Shown here: one piece after another, positions 9,050-16,241 of the stretch
How positions within the stretch are numbered: the stretch's first letter is position 1
How the letters are laid out: the number at the start of each line of letters is the position of its first letter
From: Cyanobacteria bacterium K_DeepCast_35m_m2_155
Lineage (GTDB): Bacteria; Cyanobacteriota; Cyanobacteriia; PCC-6307; Cyanobiaceae
Assembly: GCA_016882285.1 (NCBI GenBank)
Contig: VGQS01000010.1
Span: forward strand, 1 to 35,762
Reading direction: 5' to 3'
DNA: 35,762 nt
The notes under the pieces: generated by a model
Database searches by the model: none
The model's input: the letters and a program-made list of their open reading frames with translations, nothing else
Told to the model about the DNA's origin: nothing
Position numbers and translations under genes: made by a program

Positions 9050-9348
9050 CAGCTGGCACCTCCGCTGCTGCTGCCACCGCTGGCTGGCGGCACCGACTTG
9101 CCGGCTTCAGGGTCCCAGTGGTCAATGATGCCAACAATGGTCAGATCACTGGGATAGGACTTGCTGCCTGCCGCCTCGCGCGCAGCCGAGCTGCCAACGC
9201 AGATGACCCAGTCACCGGGAATGCAGCCGACAGCGTCGACCGCCACCTTCTGGGTGCTGCCATCGAGCACGACCAACAGGTGCTTGTGCTCGAAATCGGG
9301 AATCCGATTGGTGGAGACGAGGGGTTTGACGACCTTGCAGATCAACAT
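9049..9348 (-). CDS. csoS4A: Carboxysome vertex protein CsoS4A (BMC-P pentamer)
   Basis: This 99-aa BMC-P protein is the major vertex pentamer of alpha-carboxysomes. Conserved features are MLICKVVKPLVSTNRI at the N-terminus, KVAVDAVGCIPGDWVICVGSSAAREAAG in the middle, and the DLTIVGIIDHWD strand, followed by a Gly/Ser-rich tail (PPASGGSSSGGAS). The track starts at 9372, within csoSCA; the ATG at 9348 matches the usual family N-terminus and starts just after the csoSCA stop. The stop overlaps the csoS4B start. The flexible C-terminal tail is a little unusual, but it sits outside the pentamer core. Confidence 0.94.
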   Translation of the reverse strand: MLICKVVKPLVSTNRIPDFEHKHLLVVLDGSTQKVAVDAVGCIPGDWVICVGSSAAREAAGSKSYPSDLTIVGIIDHWDPEAGKSVPPASGGSSSGGAS

Positions 9349-9349
9349 C

Positions 9350-10930
9350 TCAATGGCCTCCCGCGCTGGCAAAGCTGATGGTGGAACCTACCGCCTCCGC
9401 AGGCACATGGCGGTCCTGGTCGCGCACGGTCAGCAGGGCATGCAGCAACCCCTGTTGCACGAGATCGCCATAGCGCTGCTCGATGGCCTGCTGCACGCGC
9501 TCGGCACGCACAACGGCCCGCTCACGCGCGCCTGGCACACGGCCGTTGTAGTCAAAGCGCACAACCACCGGAACCGGCAGCCCCCGCGAGACGTTGAGGC
9601 CTTTGAAGATCTTGACGCCAACGTCGAGATCGGCGGCGCCCTCTTCAACGGTGTCCATGTAGGCGAAGTAGGTGAGGTTGCGCAAATGGATCTCTTTAAA
9701 GCCGATGCCCACACCGATGAAGCGCTCGGCGTGGCCCGCATCGCTGTAAGCACCGGCATGAAACTGGCGCACGTAGTCGATCTGGGAGATGTTGTGCTCG
9801 AGGAAGCGGGCGATGAGGCGCACCATGCCGGGATCTGGAGCTGATGCGGCGGCTTCATGGACCATCTGCTCGATCAGCTGGCGACCCTGGGATGCGGGCA
9901 GGCCTGCGGTGGCGTCATAGACCTGCTGGGCATCAAGCCAGCGCTCCAGGTTGGTGCTGCCATCGAGACCCGGCACATGCACGCGAATGGCATCGGTGTC
10001 GGTGTCCATACCCATCAGCAACAGATCGACCGAGGCCCCACAACAGAAGCTGTTCTCGACGGCCTGCTGAAAGTCATTGAGGCGTGAGAGACCGCCGCTG
10101 GCGGCGAGCGCGTCATTGCTGCCATGGGCCGCGCAGCCTTCGTGGGTTGGATCCTTGGAGCTGAAGTGATACAGAACGACCTTGAGGTAGCGGGTGTCCT
10201 CATGGGCCGCATTGGGCAGGGCTTCGCGGTAGCGGCGATGCTCTGTCTTGACCCAGCGGTTGACGGTGTTCTCCACATCAAACATCGCCCCGGCATGGGA
10301 GCGGCGCCTGACCGAGGCAAACGGCAGACGCAGGGCATAGGCAATGGCATGGGCCAGCCGGCCGTCGGCGCAGGGTGTGATGTCGAGCAGGTGAAAGCCG
10401 CACTCGAGCAGGAAACTGTTGAAGCTTTCGGCTGCAGCGCTGCCAGGTTGTGCCTGCAGCGGGTCCTGATCAAAGAACGCCGCACTGGTCTGCTCATAGG
10501 TCTCAAACACGCACCAGGCAAACAGGGTGCGCATGTCGAGCTGCGTCACCCAGGCGGTTTCAAGAATGGGCAGTGGCAGCTCGAAGCCCAACTCGCTGCG
10601 AGCCAGATCCTGGGCGGCTGCCATGAACTCAGGTTCATGCTGCAGCGCAGCAATGCGCTTGAGCACCGGCACGATGCGATCAAATGCATCCTTGACGCTG
10701 GCGTCGTAGACGCGCAGGGCCTCGTTGGCGTTCCGGTCGCTGAGCGGATGCCCACCAGCCAGGTGCGGCCGAGGCGTGCGCATCGGCCGCACCTGGCTGT
10801 TGGGGCGGGCCTGGGGGACCGTGCTCAGCGCAGCAGCAGGGGCATCAGAAGCCTCCATCAACTGCAGGGCACGCCGGCTTGGAGCCGTCGGTGCCAGGGG
10901 TCGGTTGGTGGTGGCGAGAGAACGCCGCAT
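9350..10930 (-). CDS. csoSCA: Carboxysomal carbonic anhydrase CsoSCA (CsoS3)
   Basis: CsoSCA dehydrates bicarbonate to CO2 inside the shell. The 526-aa protein (start ATG 10930, MRRSLATTNR) has an N-terminal disordered stretch, a helical domain, the catalytic beta-CA domain and a degenerate second domain. The zinc site can be read directly: PCADGR supplies Cys187 with the Asp189/Arg191 dyad, and LYHFSSKDPTHEGC supplies His255 and Cys266. The C-x-D-x-R pattern and the 11-residue His-to-Cys spacing are as in characterised CsoSCA. The track start at 10951 would overlap csoS2, so the second Met is preferred. The gene sits between csoS2 and csoS4A, as in all cso operons. The N-terminus has a CsoS2-like basic motif, discussed in the findings. 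Confidence 0.95.
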   Translation of the reverse strand: MRRSLATTNRPLAPTAPSRRALQLMEASDAPAAALSTVPQARPNSQVRPMRTPRPHLAGGHPLSDRNANEALRVYDASVKDAFDRIVPVLKRIAALQHEPEFMAAAQDLARSELGFELPLPILETAWVTQLDMRTLFAWCVFETYEQTSAAFFDQDPLQAQPGSAAAESFNSFLLECGFHLLDITPCADGRLAHAIAYALRLPFASVRRRSHAGAMFDVENTVNRWVKTEHRRYREALPNAAHEDTRYLKVVLYHFSSKDPTHEGCAAHGSNDALAASGGLSRLNDFQQAVENSFCCGASVDLLLMGMDTDTDAIRVHVPGLDGSTNLERWLDAQQVYDATAGLPASQGRQLIEQMVHEAAASAPDPGMVRLIARFLEHNISQIDYVRQFHAGAYSDAGHAERFIGVGIGFKEIHLRNLTYFAYMDTVEEGAADLDVGVKIFKGLNVSRGLPVPVVVRFDYNGRVPGARERAVVRAERVQQAIEQRYGDLVQQGLLHALLTVRDQDRHVPAEAVGSTISFASAGGH

Positions 10931-10937
10931 CCGTGCC

Positions 10938-13313
10938 TCAGCCGCGAGCACCGCCAGAGACGGTGATCAGCGAACCGGCCGTGGTGTTGCCACTGGATCC
11001 GGTGACGCGGCTCACAGGCTCGGGCACCTCGTCGTTGCGCTTGGCCTGAACCATGGCCATCGCCGGCATGGGGCCGGTGCGCGTGGGGTTACGGCGGCGG
11101 GCCGATGCACCTTCGGTGCCTGTGACCCGTTCGTTGCGATCCCAGTCATCGCCGGTGATGCGCAAACCAGCCGAAATGCCTTCGCCGGTGACCCGAGAGA
11201 CCGGACGCTCGTCCTGTTCAGCAGTCGGTGCTGATTCAATCGGACCACGGGCCAGTTGGGCCCCACGACGATCAAAGCGGAACTGCTCAGTGCCGGTGAC
11301 CTTGTCACCGGCCATGTCAAAAGGGCCGGTTATACGACTGCCCTGCTCATAGCTGGTGCCGGTGACGCCACCACCGCGCTGACGCTCTGTGTGGGCAGCA
11401 CGCGCCGGGGACTGAACACTGAAGCGCTGCCAGGGTGCCTGATCGAGAGACTGAGGAAAATCCGAATCCTTGCCGGCAGCCGAGCCACAGGTAGCGGCGA
11501 GCTGATCAGCGCCGACATAGGGCGTGCCGGTGATGTCTTCACAGGCGCCGCGCGCTGCCCCGGTGAGACGACCACCGATGCCGGGTTGAATTCCGCTCAT
11601 GCGGCTGCCGCCACGCACGGGGGTGCGCTCACGAATGGCGCGCACCGCTGGGGTGGCGCAGTGGTCGTTGGCCTGCTCAAGGCCTGCATAGGGAGTCCCA
11701 GTCACCACCTTGCAGGTGCCGGGCTCATCGCCGGTGACCTTGTCAGAGCGACCCGTGCGGGTACCACTGACCACCTGGGCTCGGTTGGTGATGCTGAAGC
11801 CGACCTTGGCAGCCTCGGGAGCGGGTTTGGCGCCGCAAAAGTCGCCGTACTGCTGGGCACCGATGTACTCGTCGCCGGTGATGTTGCGGCAGCTGCCAGG
11901 CTCATCGCCGGTCACATGCTGGCTGCGACCCACGGCGGTGCCGGTCACGCCGGTGCCGCGCAGGGTCTGCTGGCTGGCCACCTTGGTGGGCGTGCGGCCA
12001 GCGGCTGGCGGTTCTGCGCCCAGATACTGATCGCCGGTGAGCTGCAGGCCCGAACCGGGCTCATCACCGGTGACCTTGCTGCTGCGGCCCACCATGACGC
12101 CTGAAACAGCCTGACCGCCAAGGGTCTGACTGCGACCCACCTTGCGGGGATTCGGAGTACTGGTGCCGCAGTAGGCCGCCGACTGGTTGGCCGACACATA
12201 TTCAGTGCCAGTCACGCTTTTGCAGGTGCCGGGCTCGTCACCGGTGACCTTCTCGGAGCGACCGACTTCGTTGCCGGTGACACGGTTGCCGTGGCTTGTG
12301 GCCGTGACGCGAACCTTGGCGGGCTGGCTTGCAGCGGGCGCACTGTTGCAGAAGCTCTGGAAGACTTCTGCGCCGAGATATTCGGTACCGGTGATCGAAC
12401 GGCAGGTGGCTGCCTCGTTGCCGGTGGTCTTGGCCGAGCGGTTCGCCTGGGTGCCGGTCACCATCTGACCTCCGGTCGTCTCGCTGACACCCACCTTCCA
12501 GTGGGCGTCGGCGGCGGCGGCCTGTTTGGCGCCATTGCGATTGGGACCAGTTGGCCGGGTGCCGCCACTGCGGCTCGAGCCAGCGGCACCGCTCTTGCTC
12601 TTGAGCTCGCGCACCTTCTGGGCGAGCTCACGGCCGTTGAGGTCGGGATTGATCTGTTTGGCCACTGCAGCCGGGCCGCTCTTGCTGGCGGTGCTGGCTG
12701 ACTTGCCACGCTTGGAGAGGGCTTCGCGGCGGGCAAGCACAAGCGCACGGCTGGGGTTGTGCTGGGCGGTGCCCTTGCGCTGCTGGGCGCGGCGATCGCC
12801 GCCCGTGCTGGAACCCAGGCTTAAACGTGTCGCCGAGGGCTCACGACTCTCACCCTTACAGCCGCAGGGCTTGCTATCGGCAGCCGCAGCGGTGGCAACC
12901 GGTGCGGCTGCCGCAGGCGCGTCGGTCGCCGTGGGGCGCACAACACCGAGATCGGTCCTGGTGCGATCTTTCGATGGATTGGCACGCTTACCGCTTCGGC
13001 TCAGGGCTTCACGGCGGGCAAGTACCAGTTCACGGCTCGGATTGCTGATCCGGGCGCCACCACTGCGGCGCGGGGCGGATGGAGCACTCAGACTGCGACT
13101 GGAACGGGCGGGTAACGGAGCTGGGGTCGCCGCGGCGGGAGCCGTAGGTGCCGACGAGGGGGCTGTGGGCTCAGCAGTCCGGCTGGGCCGGGCATCAGCA
13201 GCAGAGCGCACCCGGCTGGGGGCTGAGGTGAACCGGCCGGCGGCTTTCTTGCCGCCTGTGGTTAGCGCCTTACGGCGCTCAAGAGCTGCTTCCCGGCTGG
13301 ATGTGCTGGCCAT
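10938..13313 (-). CDS. csoS2: Carboxysome assembly scaffold CsoS2
   Basis: CsoS2 is the intrinsically disordered linker that ties Rubisco to the shell. The 791-aa protein starts at ATG 13313 (MASTSSREAALERRKAL); the track's extra 34 N-terminal residues are upstream leader. It shows four N-terminal repeats: SREAALERRKALTTGGKKA, PSRELVLARREALSRSGK, PSRALVLARREALSKRGK and a degenerate NGRELAQKVRELKSKSG. These bind Rubisco. Next come about six M repeats carrying the VTG/ITG triplets, mostly in the form VGRSxKVTGDEPGTC...TGTEY, then the C-terminal region (VTGTSYEQGSRITGPFD, VTGEGISAGLRITGDDW) and a conserved end peptide (SRVTGSSGNTTAGSLITVSGG) that anchors to the shell. The third M repeat lacks its cysteines. 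I did not identify a convincing programmed frameshift site for a short CsoS2A isoform. Confidence 0.95.
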   Translation of the reverse strand: MASTSSREAALERRKALTTGGKKAAGRFTSAPSRVRSAADARPSRTAEPTAPSSAPTAPAAATPAPLPARSSRSLSAPSAPRRSGGARISNPSRELVLARREALSRSGKRANPSKDRTRTDLGVVRPTATDAPAAAAPVATAAAADSKPCGCKGESREPSATRLSLGSSTGGDRRAQQRKGTAQHNPSRALVLARREALSKRGKSASTASKSGPAAVAKQINPDLNGRELAQKVRELKSKSGAAGSSRSGGTRPTGPNRNGAKQAAAADAHWKVGVSETTGGQMVTGTQANRSAKTTGNEAATCRSITGTEYLGAEVFQSFCNSAPAASQPAKVRVTATSHGNRVTGNEVGRSEKVTGDEPGTCKSVTGTEYVSANQSAAYCGTSTPNPRKVGRSQTLGGQAVSGVMVGRSSKVTGDEPGSGLQLTGDQYLGAEPPAAGRTPTKVASQQTLRGTGVTGTAVGRSQHVTGDEPGSCRNITGDEYIGAQQYGDFCGAKPAPEAAKVGFSITNRAQVVSGTRTGRSDKVTGDEPGTCKVVTGTPYAGLEQANDHCATPAVRAIRERTPVRGGSRMSGIQPGIGGRLTGAARGACEDITGTPYVGADQLAATCGSAAGKDSDFPQSLDQAPWQRFSVQSPARAAHTERQRGGGVTGTSYEQGSRITGPFDMAGDKVTGTEQFRFDRRGAQLARGPIESAPTAEQDERPVSRVTGEGISAGLRITGDDWDRNERVTGTEGASARRRNPTRTGPMPAMAMVQAKRNDEVPEPVSRVTGSSGNTTAGSLITVSGGARG

Positions 13314-13380
13314 AACCGCCCGTCGAATGGAAGTGCAAAGGAGTGGCAGCAGCAGGAGAGACGCCCGCGCTGCGAAGAGG

Positions 13381-13414
13381 TGAAGGGTCCCGACCTGATG
13401 CCAGGACCACTTCA
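13381..13414 (-). other. RNA hairpin in the cbbS-csoS2 intergenic region
   Basis: On the plus strand TGAAGGGTCC (13381-13390) is complementary to GGACC-A-CTTCA (13404-13414), giving a 10-bp stem with one bulged A and a 13-nt loop. There is no T-run on the minus-strand side, so it is not a standard intrinsic terminator. Its place between a highly expressed Rubisco gene and csoS2 suggests a 3'-end stabiliser, processing site or partial attenuator that lowers csoS2 expression relative to cbbLS. Confidence 0.55.
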
Positions 13415-13442
13415 CTCATGAGACTTGAGAAACGCTGAAAAC

Positions 13443-13784
13443 TCAGCGGCCCTCAAACACCACGAAGCAGGCACCCTGGCTTTGGGTGTAAGCGTCGTAG
13501 CCAACCAGACGCACGTGGTGATCGGGGTATGCGCGGTGGCAGGCCTCGAGTTCATTCACGATCACGCTCAGGTCCTTCTCACCGAAGAACGGCAGCTTCC
13601 AGTAGGACCAATAGGTGGCCATGGAGCGGCTGGGATGGACGTGCTCGACGAGCGGGCTCCAACCCTGGGCAATGATGTAGGCGATCTGGTCGTAGATCTC
13701 GTCCTGGGTCATCGGCGGGAGGAAGCCGAACGTCTCCAGGGTGGCGACTGTTTGGTAGTCACCCACGGTGCTCTTGAAGGGCAT
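13443..13784 (-). CDS. cbbS: Rubisco small subunit, form IA
   Basis: This 113-aa small subunit of the L8S8 Rubisco starts MPFKSTVGDYQTVATLETFGFLPPMTQDEIYDQIAYIIAQGWSPLVEH and has the expected middle segment YWSYWKLPFFGEKDLSVIVNELEACHRAYPDHHVRLVGYDAYTQSQG. The ATG at 13784 has a good ribosome site (AAGGA, about 6 nt upstream). It lies 137 nt downstream of cbbL, with a strong hairpin in between, and 129 nt upstream of csoS2. Length and sequence are those of alpha-cyanobacterial and proteobacterial form IA enzymes, which are packaged in alpha-carboxysomes through CsoS2. Confidence 0.97.
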   Translation of the reverse strand: MPFKSTVGDYQTVATLETFGFLPPMTQDEIYDQIAYIIAQGWSPLVEHVHPSRSMATYWSYWKLPFFGEKDLSVIVNELEACHRAYPDHHVRLVGYDAYTQSQGACFVVFEGR

Positions 13785-13870
13785 GGGGATCCTTGGGGGA
13801 AAGATGGGATTCGCCTGAAGCCATTAGGGCTCAATCAGGCAGAGAAGTCGATTCGGCTGGATCGGCGCTG

Positions 13871-13904
13871 GGTGGGAGTCATGCCACAGGGACATGACTC
13901 CACC
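13871..13904 (-). other. Strong RNA hairpin in the cbbL-cbbS intergenic region
   Basis: GGTGGGAGTCATG (13871-13883) pairs with CATGACTCCACC (13893-13904): 12 base pairs with one bulged G and a 9-nt loop. It lies 17 nt after the cbbL stop on the transcribed strand. No T-run follows on the minus strand, so a stability or processing element protecting the cbbL mRNA 3' end is more likely than a terminator. Confidence 0.6.
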
Positions 13905-13921
13905 GAGACCCCAGCAGACGA

Positions 13922-15334
13922 TCACTGGACGTCGAGCTTGTCGACGGTGTCGAACTCGAACTTGATCTCCTTCCAGGTTTCGAGGGCGATGGCCAGCTCG
14001 GGGCTGTGCTTCGCGGCTTCCATGAGGATGTCGCGGCCTTCGCGCTCGATCTCGCGACCGGCGTTGCGTGCCTTGACGCAGGCTTCGAGAGCCACGCGGT
14101 TGGCAGCGGCGCCAGCAGCCGAACCCCAGGGGTGACCGTGGGTACCACCACCGAACTGGAGCACCGAGTCATCGCCGAAGATGGCAACCAGTGCAGGCAT
14201 GTGCCACACGTGAATACCACCTGAGGCCACGGCGAACACGCCGCCCATGGAACCCCAGTCCTGATCGAAGAAGTTGCCGCGGCTGCGATCTTCGGGAACG
14301 AAGGATTCGCGCAGTTGGTCGATGTAGCCGAGGGTCGACTGACGGTCGCCCTCGAGCTTGCCGACCACGGTGCCGGTGTGCAGCTGGTCACCACCAGAGA
14401 GGCGCAGGCACTTGGCCAGCACACGGAAGTGAATGCCGTGCTTGGGGTGACGGTCAATCACCGCGTGCATGGCGCGGTGAATGTGCAGCAGCATGCCGTT
14501 CTTGCGGCACCACTTCGCCAGACCGGTGTTGGCCGTGAAGCCACCGGTGATGTAGTCGTGCATGATGATCGGCTGCCCGAGTTCCTTGGCGAACTCGGCC
14601 CGCTCGTACATCTCTTCAGGAGTGGCGGCGGTGCAGTTCAGGTAGTGACCCTTCTTCTCGCCGGTTTCCTCCTGAGCCGAACGCACGGCTTCAGCCACGA
14701 ACTCGAAACGGTTCTGCCAGCGCTGGAAGGGCTGGGAGTTGATGTTTTCGTCGTCCTTGGTGAAGTCGAGACCACCGCGCAGGCACTCATAGACCACACG
14801 GCCGTAGTTCTTACCGCTCAGGCCGAGCTTCGGCTTGATGGTGCAACCCAGCAGCGGGCGGCCGTACTTGTTCATACGGTCACGCTCGACCACGATGCCG
14901 TTCGGAGGACCCATGCAGGTCTTGATGAACGCCATCGGGAAGCGAATGTCTTCCAGACGCAGGTTGCGCAGGGCCTTGAAGCCGAACACGTTGCCGACCA
15001 GGGAGGTCAGCACGTTGGTGATCGAACCCTCTTCGAACAGATCGAGGGGGTAGGCGATGAAGGCGTAGAAGGCGTCCTTGTCACCAGGGACGTCTTCAAT
15101 GCGATAGCAGCGGCCTTTGTAGAAGTCGAGATCGGTGAGGAGCTCGGACCACACAGTGGACCAGGTGCCGGTTGACGATTCAGCAGCCACAGCAGCGGCC
15201 ACTTCCTCGCGGGGCACACCTTCCTGGCCGGTGCACTTGAAGCAGGCCAGCAGGTCGGTGTCGAGGGGGACGTAATCAGGAGTCCAATACGTGTCGCGGT
15301 ACTCCTTGACCCCAGCGTCGTACTTCTTGCTCAT
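13922..15334 (-). CDS. cbbL: Rubisco large subunit, form IA
   Basis: This is the 470-aa catalytic subunit of ribulose-1,5-bisphosphate carboxylase/oxygenase. The active-site Lys that is carbamylated is in the motif [11 protein letters not shown], loop 6 can be read as VVGKLEGDR, and the phosphate-binding segments include [10 protein letters not shown] and [12 protein letters not shown]. The sequence ([44 protein letters not shown]) is the form IA type found with alpha-carboxysomes. The start is ATG 15334, preceded by a purine-rich ribosome site (GGAGACCCTCC). It follows csoS1A by 89 nt. No missing catalytic residues were noticed. Confidence 0.98.
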   Translation of the reverse strand: MSKKYDAGVKEYRDTYWTPDYVPLDTDLLACFKCTGQEGVPREEVAAAVAAESSTGTWSTVWSELLTDLDFYKGRCYRIEDVPGDKDAFYAFIAYPLDLFEEGSITNVLTSLVGNVFGFKALRNLRLEDIRFPMAFIKTCMGPPNGIVVERDRMNKYGRPLLGCTIKPKLGLSGKNYGRVVYECLRGGLDFTKDDENINSQPFQRWQNRFEFVAEAVRSAQEETGEKKGHYLNCTAATPEEMYERAEFAKELGQPIIMHDYITGGFTANTGLAKWCRKNGMLLHIHRAMHAVIDRHPKHGIHFRVLAKCLRLSGGDQLHTGTVVGKLEGDRQSTLGYIDQLRESFVPEDRSRGNFFDQDWGSMGGVFAVASGGIHVWHMPALVAIFGDDSVLQFGGGTHGHPWGSAAGAAANRVALEACVKARNAGREIEREGRDILMEAAKHSPELAIALETWKEIKFEFDTVDKLDVQ

Positions 15335-15423
15335 GGAGGGTCTCCGGTTGGGTCGGGTAAAGGGAAGACAGCAGGCTCAGTCGCGGCTGCTCAAGGGCGA
15401 ACGCGTCGACTGATCAAACGGTC

Positions 15424-15738
15424 TCAGTCCTTCGAACCAACAAAGCCGGCGCTACCAGCCAGAGCCGGCTCCACTTCGCGGTGGGGGCGGGCGATGATGT
15501 GGGCGGCGACGAGGCCATCACCAACGCGCTCGCAAGCGTCAGCACCGGCACGCACAGCGGCGTTCACAGCACCGGTTTCGCCACGCACCATGACGGTGAC
15601 GTAGCCGCCGCCGACGAATTCGCGGGCGATGAGGCGCACTTCGGCAGCCTTGGTCATGGCGTCCGCCGCTTCAATCGCGGGAACCAGACCGCGGGTCTCG
15701 ATCATGCCGAGGGCGATGCCCATGGTTTCGTTTGCCAT
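15424..15738 (-). CDS. csoS1A: Major carboxysome shell protein CsoS1A (BMC-H hexamer)
   Basis: This 104-aa BMC-H protein forms the hexamers that make up most of the shell facets. The whole domain is visible: MGIALGMIETRGLVPAIEAADAMTKAAEVRLIAREFVGGGYVTVMVRGETGAVNAAVRAGADACERVGDGLVAAHIIARPH. The pore-loop region (FVGGG) is standard for CsoS1. The track begins at 15783, but the ATG at 15738 (MANETMG) has a perfect ribosome site (AAGGAG, 7 nt upstream), so it is used. It is the first gene after a roughly 207-nt intergenic region holding the promoter and dyad described separately, and it heads the Rubisco/carboxysome part of the operon. Confidence 0.97.
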   Translation of the reverse strand: MANETMGIALGMIETRGLVPAIEAADAMTKAAEVRLIAREFVGGGYVTVMVRGETGAVNAAVRAGADACERVGDGLVAAHIIARPHREVEPALAGSAGFVGSKD

Positions 15739-15846
15739 TACCTGCTCCTTGAGGAGGGGGGTGGAATGTTCGCCAATCACCATGGTCTGTGGCGAAACCC
15801 TCCGTCAAGGGATTTGGGGCACTGTGACGATCACCGTTTCCAGTGC

Positions 15847-15871
15847 CACTGATAAGCGCGACTGATCAGTG
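15847..15871. promoter_or_regulatory. LysR-type dyad operator candidate upstream of csoS1A
   Basis: CACTGAT-N11-ATCAGTG is a perfect 7-bp inverted repeat whose inner bases give the T-N11-A pattern typical of LysR-type regulators (CbbR/CmpR/NdhR class). Its right half also contains the 10-bp palindrome ACTGATCAGT (15861-15870). A second, wider dyad, GGCACTG (15818-15824) with CAGTGCC (15841-15847), lies next to it on the csoS1A side. The element sits at about +1 to +20 of the predicted csoS1A promoter, so binding there would most simply repress. Confidence 0.5.
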
Positions 15872-15872
15872 C

Positions 15873-15901
15873 ATTACAAAACGTTAGGGAACACTTGGCA
15901 A
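15873..15901 (-). promoter_or_regulatory. Predicted sigma-70 type promoter for csoS1A and the carboxysome operon
   Basis: On the minus strand TTGCCA (15896-15901) and TGTAAT (15873-15878) are separated by exactly 17 nt, close to consensus for the principal sigma factor. The predicted start is near 15866, giving a leader of about 128 nt before csoS1A. It would lie between sbtB and csoS1A, so the carboxysome genes can be transcribed independently of sbtAB. Confidence 0.5.
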
Positions 15902-15945
15902 TCAAGGCGCCGCAATGGCTCTGGCGGTGTCGACTGCTGCAGTCT

Positions 15946-16236
15946 TCACAGCGGATTCGTCTCTGACACGAAGCCGACCCCGCCGTAGTAATCGAGCAGT
16001 GGGTTGATCGCCGCGCGAATCGCCTCCAGTTCATCGCGCTGGCAGAACACGATGACGTGGGCGTTGGCACCGAAGCCACTGAACTCCATGCCTTCGGAGA
16101 CCTGCCCGGCATGCCCGCGGCCGGTCACATGACGCAGCACCGAATAGCCCGGTGCGCCCGCCTTGAGCAGGGCCTCACAGAGGCGATCAAGCTCGCGTTC
16201 ACTGACGATCAGATCGAGACGTTTCATTGGGTCCAT
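15946..16236 (-). CDS. sbtB: PII-like regulator SbtB of the SbtA bicarbonate transporter
   Basis: This 96-aa protein has the PII ferredoxin-like fold: MKRLDLIVSERELDRLCEALLKAGAPGYSVLRHVTGRGHAG (strand-helix-strand entering the T-loop), then GANAHVIVFCQRDELEAIRAAINPLLDYYGGVGFVSE. SbtB trimers bind adenine nucleotides (cAMP, AMP, ADP, ATP) and block SbtA. The gene begins 5 nt after the sbtA stop (ATG 16236 MDPMKRL; ATG 16227 is an alternative). The track's longer ORF is an artefact running into sbtA. The C-terminus ends right after FVSETNPL, so the Cys-bounded C-terminal redox loop described for Synechocystis SbtB is absent here. Confidence 0.9.
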   Translation of the reverse strand: MDPMKRLDLIVSERELDRLCEALLKAGAPGYSVLRHVTGRGHAGQVSEGMEFSGFGANAHVIVFCQRDELEAIRAAINPLLDYYGGVGFVSETNPL

Positions 16237-16241
16237 GCGGT

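Noticed and set aside
10938-13313. Programmed frameshift producing a short CsoS2A isoform, as in Halothiobacillus
   Set aside because: I could not point to a convincing slippery heptamer with a downstream structure by eye; a systematic scan would be needed to decide.
12526-13383. Plus-strand ORF opposite the CsoS2 N-terminus
   Set aside because: Leu/Arg/Ala low-complexity translation caused by the repetitive, GC-rich csoS2 sequence.
14315-15175. 286-aa plus-strand ORF opposite cbbL
   Set aside because: Shadow frame of Rubisco large subunit, which is certain on the minus strand.
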